Shown here in pieces: positions 37,897 to 46,445 of a stretch of DNA of 64,000 nt. This DNA comes from an uncultured Ruegeria sp. GTDB lineage: Bacteria > Pseudomonadota > Alphaproteobacteria > Rhodobacterales > Rhodobacteraceae. The notes below the pieces were generated by a model. The model had not been told where the DNA came from. It did no database searches and was given only the letters and a program-made list of their open reading frames with translations. A program made the position numbers and the translations under genes. The stretch covers positions 1 to 64,000 of the forward strand of contig NZ_CANMFF010000013.1 in NCBI RefSeq assembly GCF_947497005.1. The letters are read 5' to 3'. Position 1 is the first letter of the stretch. Every line of letters begins with the position of its first letter.

Positions 37897-38784
37897 ATGG
37901 CTGACCTCATATGTTTGGGAGAGCCCCTCTTCGAGTTGACCGCTTGCCCGAATGGCTCGTTCAAAGGCGGGTTCGGTGGCGATGTCTCTAACGTTGCTGT
38001 GGCTGCTGCAAGACAAGGGACAAACGTCGCTTTGATCGCATGCATCGGAGGTGATCATTTCGGTGAGAAACTCAGGGGTTTGTGGTCCCGAGAAGGCGTA
38101 AACCACGAACATGTGCAGTCCGCTTTAGGCGAAGATACCGGGCTATACTTTGTCTTTCATGATGAACGTGGGCACCATTTTGTTTATCGTAGGAAAGGCT
38201 CTGCCGCGAGCCGGATGCTGCCTGCTCAGGTTCCAGATGATGTGATCCTCAATGCCCGGATGTTCTATACTTCTGGGATCAGCTTGGGGGTAAGTCCTGA
38301 GTTAAAGTCAGCAACCCAACATGCAATCCAAACCGCGCAAGCGTCAGGTATTCAAATTGCCTTCGACCCCAATTTACGCACGGCTCTATGGCCGTTGGAC
38401 AAGGCGCGACAGATAACCCACGAAGCAATGCGCAAGTGCAGCATTGTCTTGCCAGGGCTCGATGATGCCCGCCAATTGACGGGTCTTCACAGCCCTGAGG
38501 AAATCATCAGCTTCTACCATGATCTGGGTCCTGAAGTTGTTGCTCTTTCACTTGGCGCGGACGGCGTTTCTGTGTCTGAGGGGCAAGGCATACACACTAT
38601 CTCCGGTGTAGTGGTTCGAGCGGTTGACGCCACCGGTGCCGGAGATTGTTTCAACGGAATATTCCTGTCTGCCTACCTGAAAAGCAAAGATGTCCTGAAA
38701 TCAGCTGAGCTCGCGAACCGGGGAGCAGCCCTATCAACCACGGGCTATGGCGCCGTGGATCCAATTCCTTACGGAAAACCCTAA
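37897..38784 (+). CDS. PfkB family sugar/sugar-acid kinase
   Basis: A 295-residue ribokinase-type kinase. The N-terminal substrate region (GGFGGDVSNVAVAAARQG) and the C-terminal ATP/anion-hole motif DATGAGDCFNG (catalytic Asp in GAGD) are intact. It resembles 2-keto-3-deoxygluconate kinases more than fructokinases, by the GEPLFEL start. It is 56 nt downstream of the aldolase-like gene. The presence of a kinase and a SIS-domain regulator suggests that the pathway passes through a phosphorylated polyhydroxy compound. Confidence 0.88.
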   Translation: MADLICLGEPLFELTACPNGSFKGGFGGDVSNVAVAAARQGTNVALIACIGGDHFGEKLRGLWSREGVNHEHVQSALGEDTGLYFVFHDERGHHFVYRRKGSAASRMLPAQVPDDVILNARMFYTSGISLGVSPELKSATQHAIQTAQASGIQIAFDPNLRTALWPLDKARQITHEAMRKCSIVLPGLDDARQLTGLHSPEEIISFYHDLGPEVVALSLGADGVSVSEGQGIHTISGVVVRAVDATGAGDCFNGIFLSAYLKSKDVLKSAELANRGAALSTTGYGAVDPIPYGKP

Positions 38785-38802
38785 CAGAAGGAAGGCACTT
38801 CA

Positions 38803-39201
38803 ATGATTGAGAAAAAGATCGCGCGTTTGGGCGATGACAGAACTGGAGCAGGCGGGCAACCGCTTCCCTTTGCACCTGCGGTAAGAGCCGGAGATTTTGT
38901 GTTCATTTCCGGACAGGTTGCGATGAAAGAAAACGGCGAAATCGAAGCGGGCGGTATTGAAGCGCAAACCCGGAAAACGATGGAGAACCTGATGGCGGCT
39001 CTGGCGCTGGCTGACTGCACCCTGGATGACATCGCAAAAGTCGGTGTCTGGCTGGATGATCCACGCGACTTTTGGACGTTCAACCGGGTCTATGCGAGCT
39101 ATTTTCCCAACGGAGGCCCAGCACGCTCCACGGTTCGTTCACAAATCATGGTAGACGCCAAGGTCGAGATTGACGCGGTCGTATACAAACCGCTTGGCTA
39201 A
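38803..39201 (+). CDS. RidA family (YjgF) enamine/imine deaminase
   Basis: A 132-residue protein of the RidA/YjgF family. The typical stretches FVFISGQVAM, the ENLMAALALADCTLDD helix and a C-terminal ARSTVRSQIM, with the Arg that binds the carboxylate of the imine, are present. RidA speeds hydrolysis of reactive 2-aminoacrylate-type intermediates made by PLP dehydratases. That fits its place in an operon with a DSD1-type PLP enzyme. It is the last gene before a terminator. Confidence 0.88.
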   Translation: MIEKKIARLGDDRTGAGGQPLPFAPAVRAGDFVFISGQVAMKENGEIEAGGIEAQTRKTMENLMAALALADCTLDDIAKVGVWLDDPRDFWTFNRVYASYFPNGGPARSTVRSQIMVDAKVEIDAVVYKPLG

Positions 39202-39231
39202 TTCTCACGATCCTCGCACCAATTGCGTAGA

Positions 39232-39250
39232 GCTGGCGTTCTTCGCCAGC
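39232..39250 (+). terminator. Rho-independent terminator of the TRAP operon
   Basis: GCTGGCG-TTCTT-CGCCAGC forms a 7-bp stem with a 5-nt loop, 30 nt after the RidA stop, followed by CCATTTTCTT. The stem and T-rich tail fit an intrinsic terminator for the rightward operon. Confidence 0.65.
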
Positions 39251-39449
39251 CCATTTTCTTAAAGTTGAATAGAGCAACATTCTAGCAGGGCTTTTCTGTG
39301 ACGTTCTAGGGTAATATGGACGTTAATGTTTTAAAAGGTAATGGCCGTTAGTCCTGCGTTACAGCCGTTAACTTCTCGAAATTGCTGCGCCGCGCGTGAA
39401 TGGCCGATTTCGGGATGCCGGGGTTGCCAGATTTGGCGTGCGCTGAATG

Positions 39450-39463
39450 TCCGGAATGGGCCG
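39450..39463 (+). repeat. Dispersed repeat end-motif, divergent copy
   Basis: TCCGGAATGGGCCG preceded by CGCTGAATG resembles the closing motif of the 42-nt module. It lies in the convergent gap 39202-39491, which otherwise holds only the terminator and no recognisable gene. Confidence 0.35.
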
Positions 39464-39491
39464 CGCTCTACAGCAACTCGCAACGATCGTC

Positions 39492-40913
39492 TTACTCGTG
39501 GGTGCGAAGTTTCGTTGGATTGTAGATAGGGAGTGCTGCGATGGTTGCTTGCGTGTTCAGGCCGCCGCCTGACATGGTCAGCTTCGTTCCAACGGCCAGT
39601 CCTGGAACAACATGCGCAAGGGCAAGGGATTTACCCATCCGGTGTGAGTAGCAGGGGCTGTTGATTACGCCGACAGGTTCACCATCCAGTGACAGCGTTT
39701 CACCACCGGGCACCATGTCGGGGTGATCTATGTCCAAGCACACATTGTTTACTTTTTCGGCCCCCTTTGCCGCCACGACAGCTGCTTTTCCGCGATAATC
39801 GGCCTTGGTTGTGCTGACGGTGAAGCCGAGGCCGACCTCCCATGGAGTATTCTCCGCGGTCATGTCATAGCCGTAAAACAACAGCCCGGCTTCGATACGC
39901 ACCTTGTCCAGAGCAGCAAAGGAACAGGGCATGACGCCCACCTGCACGAGCTTGCCCCAGATGTCCGTGATCACCGTTCCATCTGCAAAAATCTCATAAC
40001 CACGTTCGCCAGAATAGCCGGTGCGCGAGATGCGGCAGGGATGGTCAAAAAGTGTTGCCGGTGTGTGATCGAAATAAGCCAATTCGGCCAGGTCGATATC
40101 CGTGTGGGCGTTCAGGATCTCCAAAGAAGCAGGGCCATGCACCGAAAGGTCATGCAGATCGTCGATAAAGTTGATCTGGACGTCGCGCCCTGCCGCTGAG
40201 GCTTCCAGCAGCGCCATGGTGTCGCCGGAGCAGTGCACAATCATCCATTCATTGTCGCCATTGTTCGACACGATGGCATCGTCGGCGATCCTGCCCTGAT
40301 CGATCAGAGCGCAGAGGTAGGCTGCCTTGGCCCCTGTAAAGATCGCTGGAGAGACGCATACGCACTGACCCGCATTTGCATAGATGTGGAGTGCCGACGA
40401 CATGGTGTCATCGAACACCAGCGGCGAATTGACGTTGATATTGGCTTGCATCACGGCGTCGCGCTCCATCACATCGTGCCCAAAGACCAATCGCGCCATT
40501 TCGATACTGTCCTGCGCGCGGTCTGGCGCGGTGACCGATCCCATAAAGGGCTTGGTCGACATAGTGAGGTGGGCCGACACCATATCCAGATGTCGCTTGT
40601 TCACGGGTACATCCGTCGGCTCAACTACGGTTCCACGTGAATGATGCAGGGCAGGGGAGCTGTAAGTGAGTTTCACAACGTTACGGAAATCTTCGAGCGT
40701 TGCGTATCGCCTGCCCTTGGACAGATCGCTGACAAAGGGCGACCCGTATCCCGGCATCAGAACAACGTTGTCGCCGCCAAGGGTCACAGTTTTGGCCGGA
40801 TCCTGGCTGTGCAGTCTGAATTCGGGCGGTGCCGTGGCACAAAGCGCGCGCGCATGGCCCGGTTCAAAACGGACGCGCTCCCCGTCGACACGGGCGCCGG
40901 GCGCGGCAAACAA
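39492..40913 (-). pseudogene. Chimeric open frame: mttB-like front joined to gcvT-like rear
   Basis: This 473-codon frame is two unrelated partial genes in one reading frame. Codons 1-195 match the middle of a non-pyrrolysine MttB-family methyltransferase (GTVVEPTDVP, KPFMGSVTAP, NINVNSPLVFDDTM, ending VCVSPAIFTGA). From about codon 196 (near 40328) it becomes the aminomethyltransferase/DmdA type (AAYLCALIDQG, SVHGPASLEIL, RISRTGYSGERGYEIFA) and continues to that family's normal end. The MttB rear and roughly 90 residues of the GcvT front are missing, as expected for an in-frame deletion between neighbouring genes. Its first codon is a TTG inside the MttB frame. It is unlikely to have either activity. 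Confidence 0.75.
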
Positions 40914-41129
40914 TTCGAGCGCTTCGTGATCGCCCCGGAATTCGACGCCTATCTTTGTTAGAATCTAGTCCGCCTGGTCTTCGATCCGCGTCAAGACCGC
41001 GTCGTTCAGCAATTCGTGTGCAAGTATCTTTCGCGTCGTGAACGGAGCGCCTGGGGACATCGTGTCAAGACACGACGACCGATCACAACGGGACCGGCTG
41101 CGGCGCACTGTCGGTATTTGCGTTTCCAT
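40914..41129 (-). pseudogene. 5' part of the mttB-like gene, ended by an in-frame TAG
   Basis: From a plausible ATG at 41129, the frame reads through TTRKILAHELL and IEDQAD, meets TAG at about 40967, and continues as ILTKIGVEFRGDHEALELF straight into the chimeric frame above. MttB-family proteins have a continuous DEILxxIGVEFRGD-like stretch here, so the TAG looks like a Glu or Trp codon turned into a stop. The gene is thus broken twice. The divergent LysR regulator starts 127 nt away. Confidence 0.68.
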
Positions 41130-41256
41130 GGTGACGTTCAAAGCACTCAAATGCGTAGCTCCAAATTATCTGTTCCCTGACAGGATTGGTGGTTCGTGCG
41201 TGTTTGGAAATGAAGAATTCTGGCCGTCGCGTTCAAATGTTTTATACAACAGGGAT

Positions 41257-42129
41257 ATGCGCCATCACTTTCATCATCACGATCTCCTGCGGCTGTTCGC
41301 CGAGATTGCCCGACATCCAAGTTTCTCGGACGCTGCCGCAGCGCTGAACATGACCAAGGGCGCGATCAGTTATCAGATTAAGACGCTTGAATCTGACCTG
41401 GGGATGGTCCTGTTCCGCCGAACGACGCATGGTGTTACCCTGACGGAGGAAGGGCTGAAACTGTTGGTGGCATGCCAGTCTAGGTATGAAGAAATTGAAG
41501 CCGGTATTCTGGAGTTGAAGGGGAGAACCTCGCGATCCCTGACCGTTGGCGTGTCGACCTATTTTGCGGCGCGCTGGCTTTCTCCGCGCCTGATGACGTT
41601 CATGCAACGCCACCCGGATGTGCAGTTGCGCATTCAGCCGATGATCCAGTTTTCTAATCACGAGATGCAGGATGTTGATCTGGCGATCAGATGGGGAAAA
41701 GGGGATTGGAGCGAGGGCAAGGTGACCCCGTTCATGCCATTGCCGCCCTATCCCGTTGGAAATGCCTCCGTGGTTCGAATAGTTGCGGAGTTGGGAATGG
41801 ATGTCGCCATATCACAGCTTACGTTTCTTAGGGATCGGGACAACGGCAACGCCTGGTCCGAATGGCTGATCTCCGCACATTTGCCTCAGCATGTGCGTCA
41901 AGATGTGTTGATCGTCCTCGACCCCAATGTTCGCGTGCAAGCCGTCATCGACGGGCAGGGCATCGCCTTGATGGATGACCTCGTGTCTGCTGATCTAGAG
42001 GCGCAACGGCTGTTCCGGTTGTCCGACATCGAACTGCCCGACTACGGATACTTTCTTGTTCAGCCACATAACACCGTTGCGACGGAGGCCGTGGCCGCCT
42101 TCTCGGAATGGCTGACCAACCAATCCTGA
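41257..42129 (+). CDS. LysR family transcriptional regulator (GcvA-like)
   Basis: A 290-residue LysR regulator. The N-terminal HTH (about 8-66, FSDAAAALNMTKGAISYQIK) and the substrate-binding fold (from about 95) are complete. The ATG at 41257 is chosen because it lies at the usual distance before the HTH; the frame runs open 73 codons upstream but that part has no similarity. It is divergent from the mttB-like pseudogene, so it may be an orphaned regulator of a lost methylated-amine pathway. Confidence 0.85.
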   Translation: MRHHFHHHDLLRLFAEIARHPSFSDAAAALNMTKGAISYQIKTLESDLGMVLFRRTTHGVTLTEEGLKLLVACQSRYEEIEAGILELKGRTSRSLTVGVSTYFAARWLSPRLMTFMQRHPDVQLRIQPMIQFSNHEMQDVDLAIRWGKGDWSEGKVTPFMPLPPYPVGNASVVRIVAELGMDVAISQLTFLRDRDNGNAWSEWLISAHLPQHVRQDVLIVLDPNVRVQAVIDGQGIALMDDLVSADLEAQRLFRLSDIELPDYGYFLVQPHNTVATEAVAAFSEWLTNQS

Positions 42130-42200
42130 CCACATTTGGCTGTAACATCATCGACTCGATTTTTATGCGGCGTATAACATAGAGTCACGGAGACACCGAT

Positions 42201-42737
42201 ATGACAACCGGACACATCATGATGGCCATGAGCCTGGACGGTTTTGTTGCAAGACCCGACCACTCGCTCGACTGGCTGAACAAGCAAGCGACACAGGGCG
42301 AAGATCACGGCTTTGCCGCGTTTCAGGGCCGCATGGATGTGATCATCATGGGATCCGGTTCGCTTCGTACCGTGCTGGGTTTCGGAGACTGGCCGTATAC
42401 TATTCCCTGCATCGTGATGAGCCGCACAATGACTGACGAAGATATTCCGGAGGATCTGCGCGGCAGGGTCGAGGTTTCAAAACTTGAGCCCAAAGCCCTG
42501 ATGGGCTCGCTGGATAAGCGTGGTTTGAAACGGGCATATGTCGATGGCGGCGCGGTTATTCGATCATTTATTCAGGCGGGTCTTGTCGAGGAAATGAAAA
42601 TAACCGTCGTCCCGATCCTTCTCGGCGACGGCATTCGGATATTTGACTCCAATGACACGGACATTGATCTGGAGCTGGTGACGTCGACCCCATTCCCGTC
42701 CGGGCTAGTGGACCTTGAATACAAGGTGAAACGATGA
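42201..42737 (+). CDS. RibD C-terminal / dihydrofolate-reductase-like family protein
   Basis: A 178-residue reductase-fold protein with the YyaP/RibD_C pattern: MAMSLDGFVARPDHSLDWL, then IMGSGSLRTV, and the C-terminal VDGGAVIRSFIQAGLVEEM plus VPILLGDG. The family binds NADPH; these short proteins usually have no defined substrate. The stop overlaps by 4 nt an ATG that opens the DUF2950-like fragment. Confidence 0.85.
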   Translation: MTTGHIMMAMSLDGFVARPDHSLDWLNKQATQGEDHGFAAFQGRMDVIIMGSGSLRTVLGFGDWPYTIPCIVMSRTMTDEDIPEDLRGRVEVSKLEPKALMGSLDKRGLKRAYVDGGAVIRSFIQAGLVEEMKITVVPILLGDGIRIFDSNDTDIDLELVTSTPFPSGLVDLEYKVKR

Positions 42738-42976
42738 CCAAGGTTGCGCCCGTTGCCTACCCCTATTATGTCGGGGATCACTTCGTTGCAGGACATGCCT
42801 TGCTGGCAATAACGGTAGAATACGGAGAAACTGGTATTCATTCCTTTCTGGTTGGCGAAAACGGCATAGTTTATAAGGCAGATTTTGGTCCGGAGACACT
42901 CTGAATTGTAGCTGAAATTTCTGCCTATGATCCAGACACGAATTGGTGGTCACTGGTCGAGTATTATTTGGATTGA
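42734..42976 (+). pseudogene. C-terminal fragment of a DUF2950 protein with an in-frame TGA
   Basis: An ATG at 42734 opens a 56-codon frame. Its sequence (EYGETGIHSFLVGENGIVY, then FGPETL) resembles the end of DUF2950 proteins. A TGA at 42902-42904 interrupts it, but the same frame continues with IVAEISAYDPDTNWW, which also fits the final residues of that family, to a TGA at 42974. Only about 80 codons of a family of about 290 remain. It could be expressed by coupling to the preceding gene, but looks like a decayed remnant. Confidence 0.5.
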
Positions 42977-43290
42977 TAGTGGCGCTTAAGCTCTGAGAAT
43001 TGCTGAGGCCACTATTTATGGTTCGTGTGACAAGCTTCAGTTCGATGGTTACGTGTATTGAACAGGTTCAGCCTGGTTCGCTCTTGCAACACCCATTGTG
43101 ACTGCGAGCAAATTGCCCATCTTACGATTTGTTCCATTCTTCTGCCTTCATACGTTTAGACTGAATAACCGGAAAGTCCGCAAAGCCGTCATTGGCACCA
43201 TTCTTGGAAGCCTGTTCCGCCAACTTTGATACAGGAAGGGCAGGGAGGCAATGTCTGCATTGAGCCCTGAGCCGTCATTTCTGATCCGAC
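42977..43290. other. Intergenic region without a recognised gene
   Basis: No convincing coding frame, RNA gene or strong hairpin was found between the DUF2950-like fragment and the next gene fragment. Confidence 0.45.
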
Positions 43291-43716
43291 AGGTCGCTGC
43301 GTACGCATTCGGCAGGTCGCAGCCCAAAGCGGACAGGCTTAACCTATCTGCGATCGACTCTGGCGGGGTTCCTTGGTGTCAACGCATCTGCCCTCCGCTA
43401 TCTGGTGGATACAGGTCATCTGAAACTGTTTTGAGCGCGTCATCCGGTGTCCCGGAAGTCGGTGCAGGTGGTGTCGTATGACGCCGTCGATCAGTTTATT
43501 GAGCGCTATGTTCCTGCAAAGCACTATGCTGAGTTTCTTGGGGGCAGCACGCGGAAAGTCGGCGACCAACTCACAATTGAGCGAGTTCCGTTTATCCAAA
43601 TGCCGGAAGAGTGTGGTGGACGCATATTCAGGCGGAGTGAGGTGCTCTTCGGCATGGAAGAACTGGCCAATCGCCTGCCGCTCTCGCATGATGAAATTGC
43701 CTGGCCGGAGTTGTGA
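43291..43716 (+). pseudogene. Unidentified gene fragment with an in-frame TGA
   Basis: One frame reads TLAGFLGVNASALRYLVDTG, meets TGA at 43432-43434, then continues as VSRKSVQVVSYDAVDQFIER and on to a stop at 43716. The first part looks like a small DNA-binding helix-turn-helix and the second like the tail of a TniQ-like or other mobile-element protein, but neither is certain. The open part after the stop is 89 codons. It lies directly before kptA. An alternative is a short unrelated gene starting within the second half. Confidence 0.4.
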
Positions 43717-43726
43717 AGGTGTTGAG

Positions 43727-44272
43727 ATGAGCAGAGAAAGCAAATTTCTGAGTCTGGTGCTTCGGCACAAACCTGAAGAGATCGGTCTCCAGCTTGATAA
43801 GCACGGGTGGGCCCGTGTTGATGATTTGCTGCGGAAACTGAAAAAAGCCAATCGCAAGCTAAGCCGCGACGAACTCACTCAGCTTGTCGAGAGTAACGAT
43901 AAGAAACGCTTCACCCTGTCTGATGATGGCCAGCGCATCAGAGCAGCTCAGGGCCATTCAGTTGATGTGGATCTGGGACTAGAACCTCAATGTCCGCCGG
44001 ACGAACTATACAACGGCACGGCCAGCGCAAATTTGGATGCGATATTTTCCGACGGGTTGAACCCCGGACGCCGCAAGCAGGTTCATCTTTCGCTGGACCC
44101 GGATACAGCTGAACGCGTTGGGCAACGACACGGAAGACCCATCGTATTGCGTGTTGATGCGCAACGCATGTTCGAGGACGGTTTTGAATTCTTTTGTGCC
44201 GACAATGGCGTTTGGCTCACTGACAAAGTGCCGGCGATTTACTTAGGGTTCGGCAGAATCGCAGAGCAGTAG
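43727..44272 (+). CDS. kptA: RNA 2'-phosphotransferase
   Basis: A 181-residue protein of the KptA/Tpt1 family, which removes an internal 2'-phosphate from RNA using NAD and forms ADP-ribose 1",2"-cyclic phosphate. It opens with SKFLSLVLRHKPEEIGL, holds the RNA-binding winged domain (GWARVDDLLRKL, KKRFTLSDDGQRIRA), and the NAD-binding part with YNGTASANLDAI and VHLSLDP. The start at 43727 matches the family's first residues. In bacteria its natural target is unknown; there is no ligase gene next to it. It appears intact within a decayed zone. Confidence 0.9.
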   Translation: MSRESKFLSLVLRHKPEEIGLQLDKHGWARVDDLLRKLKKANRKLSRDELTQLVESNDKKRFTLSDDGQRIRAAQGHSVDVDLGLEPQCPPDELYNGTASANLDAIFSDGLNPGRRKQVHLSLDPDTAERVGQRHGRPIVLRVDAQRMFEDGFEFFCADNGVWLTDKVPAIYLGFGRIAEQ

Positions 44273-44425
44273 CTGAGCTGTAAAACTTCAGACTTGATCT
44301 GACTGACACCTCAGCTTGTGGGACTGAGAATGGGTTGCTGGCTGTCCGATATCTCGGAATGAAATAGTCTTGGAAATCCGGACAGTTGGCTAGGGTGTAT
44401 CCCGTACCTTTTGGAGGGATACGAG

Positions 44426-44700
44426 ATGGTGAAACGCCGGAAGTTTAAAGATCAGTTCAAAGCCAAGGTCGCGCTTGAGGCGCTGCGTGACGACAAGACG
44501 ATCCAGGAGATCGCAGCGCGGCAACAGGTGCATCCGAACCAGGTGAGCACATGGAAGCGCCAGGCAGTCGAAGGCATGGCGGATGTGTTCGCTCGGGGCG
44601 GCAAACCTGACGGCCCGAGCGAAGCGGAGGTAAAAGAGCTGCACGCCGAGATCGGGAGGTTGGTCGTCGAGAACGGTTTTTTTTGTCGCAAGGCCAACAA
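44426..44700 (+). pseudogene. IS3-family OrfA remnant
   Basis: A frame from ATG 44426 (after GGAGGG) encodes the OrfA helix-turn-helix protein of IS3-type elements: KFKDQFKAKVALEALR, then QVHPNQVSTWKRQAVEGM and EVKELHAEIGRLVVEN. After a run of eight T (about 44679-44686) the similarity stops. The frame continues antisense over the next gene, and no OrfB follows. The element is truncated and probably immobile. Confidence 0.7.
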
Positions 44701-44795
44701 CAAGAAGGATATCGCAGCAGTCATGGCAAGTGTTGCGCTCGGTGACGAGAACGGATGCGAAGCCGTTTGTGAGCATCCTTGCTTATCCGATTGTC

Positions 44796-45791
44796 TCACT
44801 TTAGTGCATGAGTATTTTCGAGAAGCGCCGTGTTCACCAGACGCATTTGATCTGAAATTCTCATGCGGTGGCGTCTTTGGCCGGGGAGGCGAGCGCCATC
44901 GGCCGCTTCAAACTTGCGTAAGAATTTTTCGCTATGGGTTTGCCAATCGCGTCCCGCGAGCAGATCTGGTGACAAAGCCAAGAAAATCTCCCCTCCGCGA
45001 GGATGGCCACCATCACCGTTGTCGGCTTCAGCAGCCTCATAGCTAAAGCGCTCCCCGATCGCACCTGCGGCCAGTAACTCAACCATGAGAGCGATAGCTG
45101 ATCCTTTGTGACCGCCAAACGGAAGGAGTACCCCATCCAAAATAGCGTTCGGATCGGTCGTATCGTTTCCCTCTTTGTCCAGGCATGTCCCCGATGGCAC
45201 GGCATGCCCATCCCTTGCCGCTATTTTTACGTCACCGATCGCCATTGACGCCGTCGCCATGTCAAAAACAACAGGTGGCTTGTTCAAACGTGACCAGGCG
45301 AATGCCATCGGATTGGTACCAAATAACGGTTGTCTCGATCCATAAGGTCCGACCGCAGGTGTGTAATTCACGCAGGCCAGACCCACCAACCCGTGATCGG
45401 CCAGAGCTTCAACTTCAGGCCATAGCGCGGCAAAATGGTGAGAATGAGTAAGTGCCATAACCGCAACACCCAATTGTTTTGCGGCTTTGGCAAGCTTCGG
45501 AATACCCCGTTCGATGGCCAGCGGCGCGTACCCGTTGTCCCCATTTGCGGAAATGATGGCGGGAGTTCGGTTAAAAATTTTGGGCACTGCCGCTCCGTTC
45601 ACCTTGCCGCTTCGCAATGACGCAACATATCCGGGAATGCGAATCAGCCCATGGGAAACTGAGCCATCTCTTTCGGCAGTCGTTACCGTGCGCGCAAGTG
45701 CGTTTGCGTTGTCGGCATCACACCCATTCCGCTCAAAAACCGAGCGGGCGAGGTCTTCAATTTCATCCAGACGCAGTTCGACGGTTTCCAT
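44796..45791 (-). CDS. Ldh family (malate/L-lactate/ureidoglycolate-type) NAD(P) dehydrogenase
   Basis: A 331-residue oxidoreductase of the Ldh_2 family. It shows ERDGSVSHGLIRIPGYVASL near the start, the MALTHSHHFAALWPEVE active-site region with His, the GTNPMAFAW loop and the GGHKGSAIALMVELLAG block. Members reduce 2-keto acids or cyclic imines such as delta1-piperideine-2-carboxylate; the exact substrate is unclear. It lies 84 nt downstream of soxG on the same strand. Given sarcosine-oxidase remnants, an imino-acid substrate is possible. Confidence 0.85.
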   Translation of the reverse strand: METVELRLDEIEDLARSVFERNGCDADNANALARTVTTAERDGSVSHGLIRIPGYVASLRSGKVNGAAVPKIFNRTPAIISANGDNGYAPLAIERGIPKLAKAAKQLGVAVMALTHSHHFAALWPEVEALADHGLVGLACVNYTPAVGPYGSRQPLFGTNPMAFAWSRLNKPPVVFDMATASMAIGDVKIAARDGHAVPSGTCLDKEGNDTTDPNAILDGVLLPFGGHKGSAIALMVELLAAGAIGERFSYEAAEADNGDGGHPRGGEIFLALSPDLLAGRDWQTHSEKFLRKFEAADGARLPGQRRHRMRISDQMRLVNTALLENTHALK

Positions 45792-45875
45792 ATCGGCCCC
45801 CTCAAAAATTCAGCGTGGTTAGAACCACAAATTGAAAATTGACCCCGCCCGTTGGGCGAGACCATTCAAGATCAC

Positions 45876-46445
45876 TTATTCGGCGATAATCTCAATTCCG
45901 TAGGGCATCGCGTTTTCGCAGATGGCTTCCCACACCGTTTCTGCCCAGCTAACCGGGACATAGATCTCGAATGCGTTGTCACCGACGCATTGGATCAGCT
46001 CGCCCACATGATGAATGCCGGATTGCAAAAACCGCCCTTCGGGAAAGGCATCATCTGAGACGTCGACCGCAATCAGCTGCGAAAGAACATCCCGAGACTT
46101 ACGTCCCGAAAGCGAGATCACCGTCCGAGCGTGCGATAGATCAAGCGTCGCGAGATCTGCGGACATGTAGTCAGACAGATTCCCGGTATTTTCGATGAGG
46201 ATTTTGTCGGGCGCAATTCGCCATGTGGTTCGGCCCTTTGCCATTGACGCAAGAGAATAGCTTCCAAGCCCGCCAAGACCGAGATCCGACAGGACCTTGA
46301 TAGCCGCGGTCTCAAACTCCTGCCACCCGGCGATCTGCCACAGATCGCGCACAGGGCGCTCGCCCAGCGTAATGCCGGTGTCGCCCTGTGCGCCGAGGCG
46401 GCCTGCTTGAAGCTTTGTGTTAAGGGAGGATTTTAGCTCAAGCAT
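45876..46445 (-). CDS. soxG: Sarcosine oxidase gamma subunit
   Basis: A 189-residue protein matching SoxG, the smallest folate-binding-like subunit of heterotetrameric sarcosine oxidase. Segments such as ATLDLSHARTVISLSGRKSR and GRFLQSGIHHVGELIQ are typical. The start at 46445 has AGGAGAG 7 nt before it and overlaps the soxA end by 8 nt. The complex needs SoxB, SoxD and full SoxA, which are not present here, so this subunit is probably without function unless another copy exists elsewhere. Confidence 0.82.
   Translation of the reverse strand: MLELKSSLNTKLQAGRLGAQGDTGITLGERPVRDLWQIAGWQEFETAAIKVLSDLGLGGLGSYSLASMAKGRTTWRIAPDKILIENTGNLSDYMSADLATLDLSHARTVISLSGRKSRDVLSQLIAVDVSDDAFPEGRFLQSGIHHVGELIQCVGDNAFEIYVPVSWAETVWEAICENAMPYGIEIIAE

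Noticed and set aside
40900..41150. TAG in an mttB-family gene as a pyrrolysine codon
   Set aside because: The TAG is in the N-terminal region, not at the pyrrolysine position of true trimethylamine methyltransferases. The gene is also missing its rear half, and no pyrrolysine synthesis or tRNA gene is in the window.
41038..41256. N-terminal extension of the LysR regulator
   Set aside because: The extra 73 codons overlap the divergent mttB-like start and have no similarity to the family, whose HTH begins just after the ATG at 41257.
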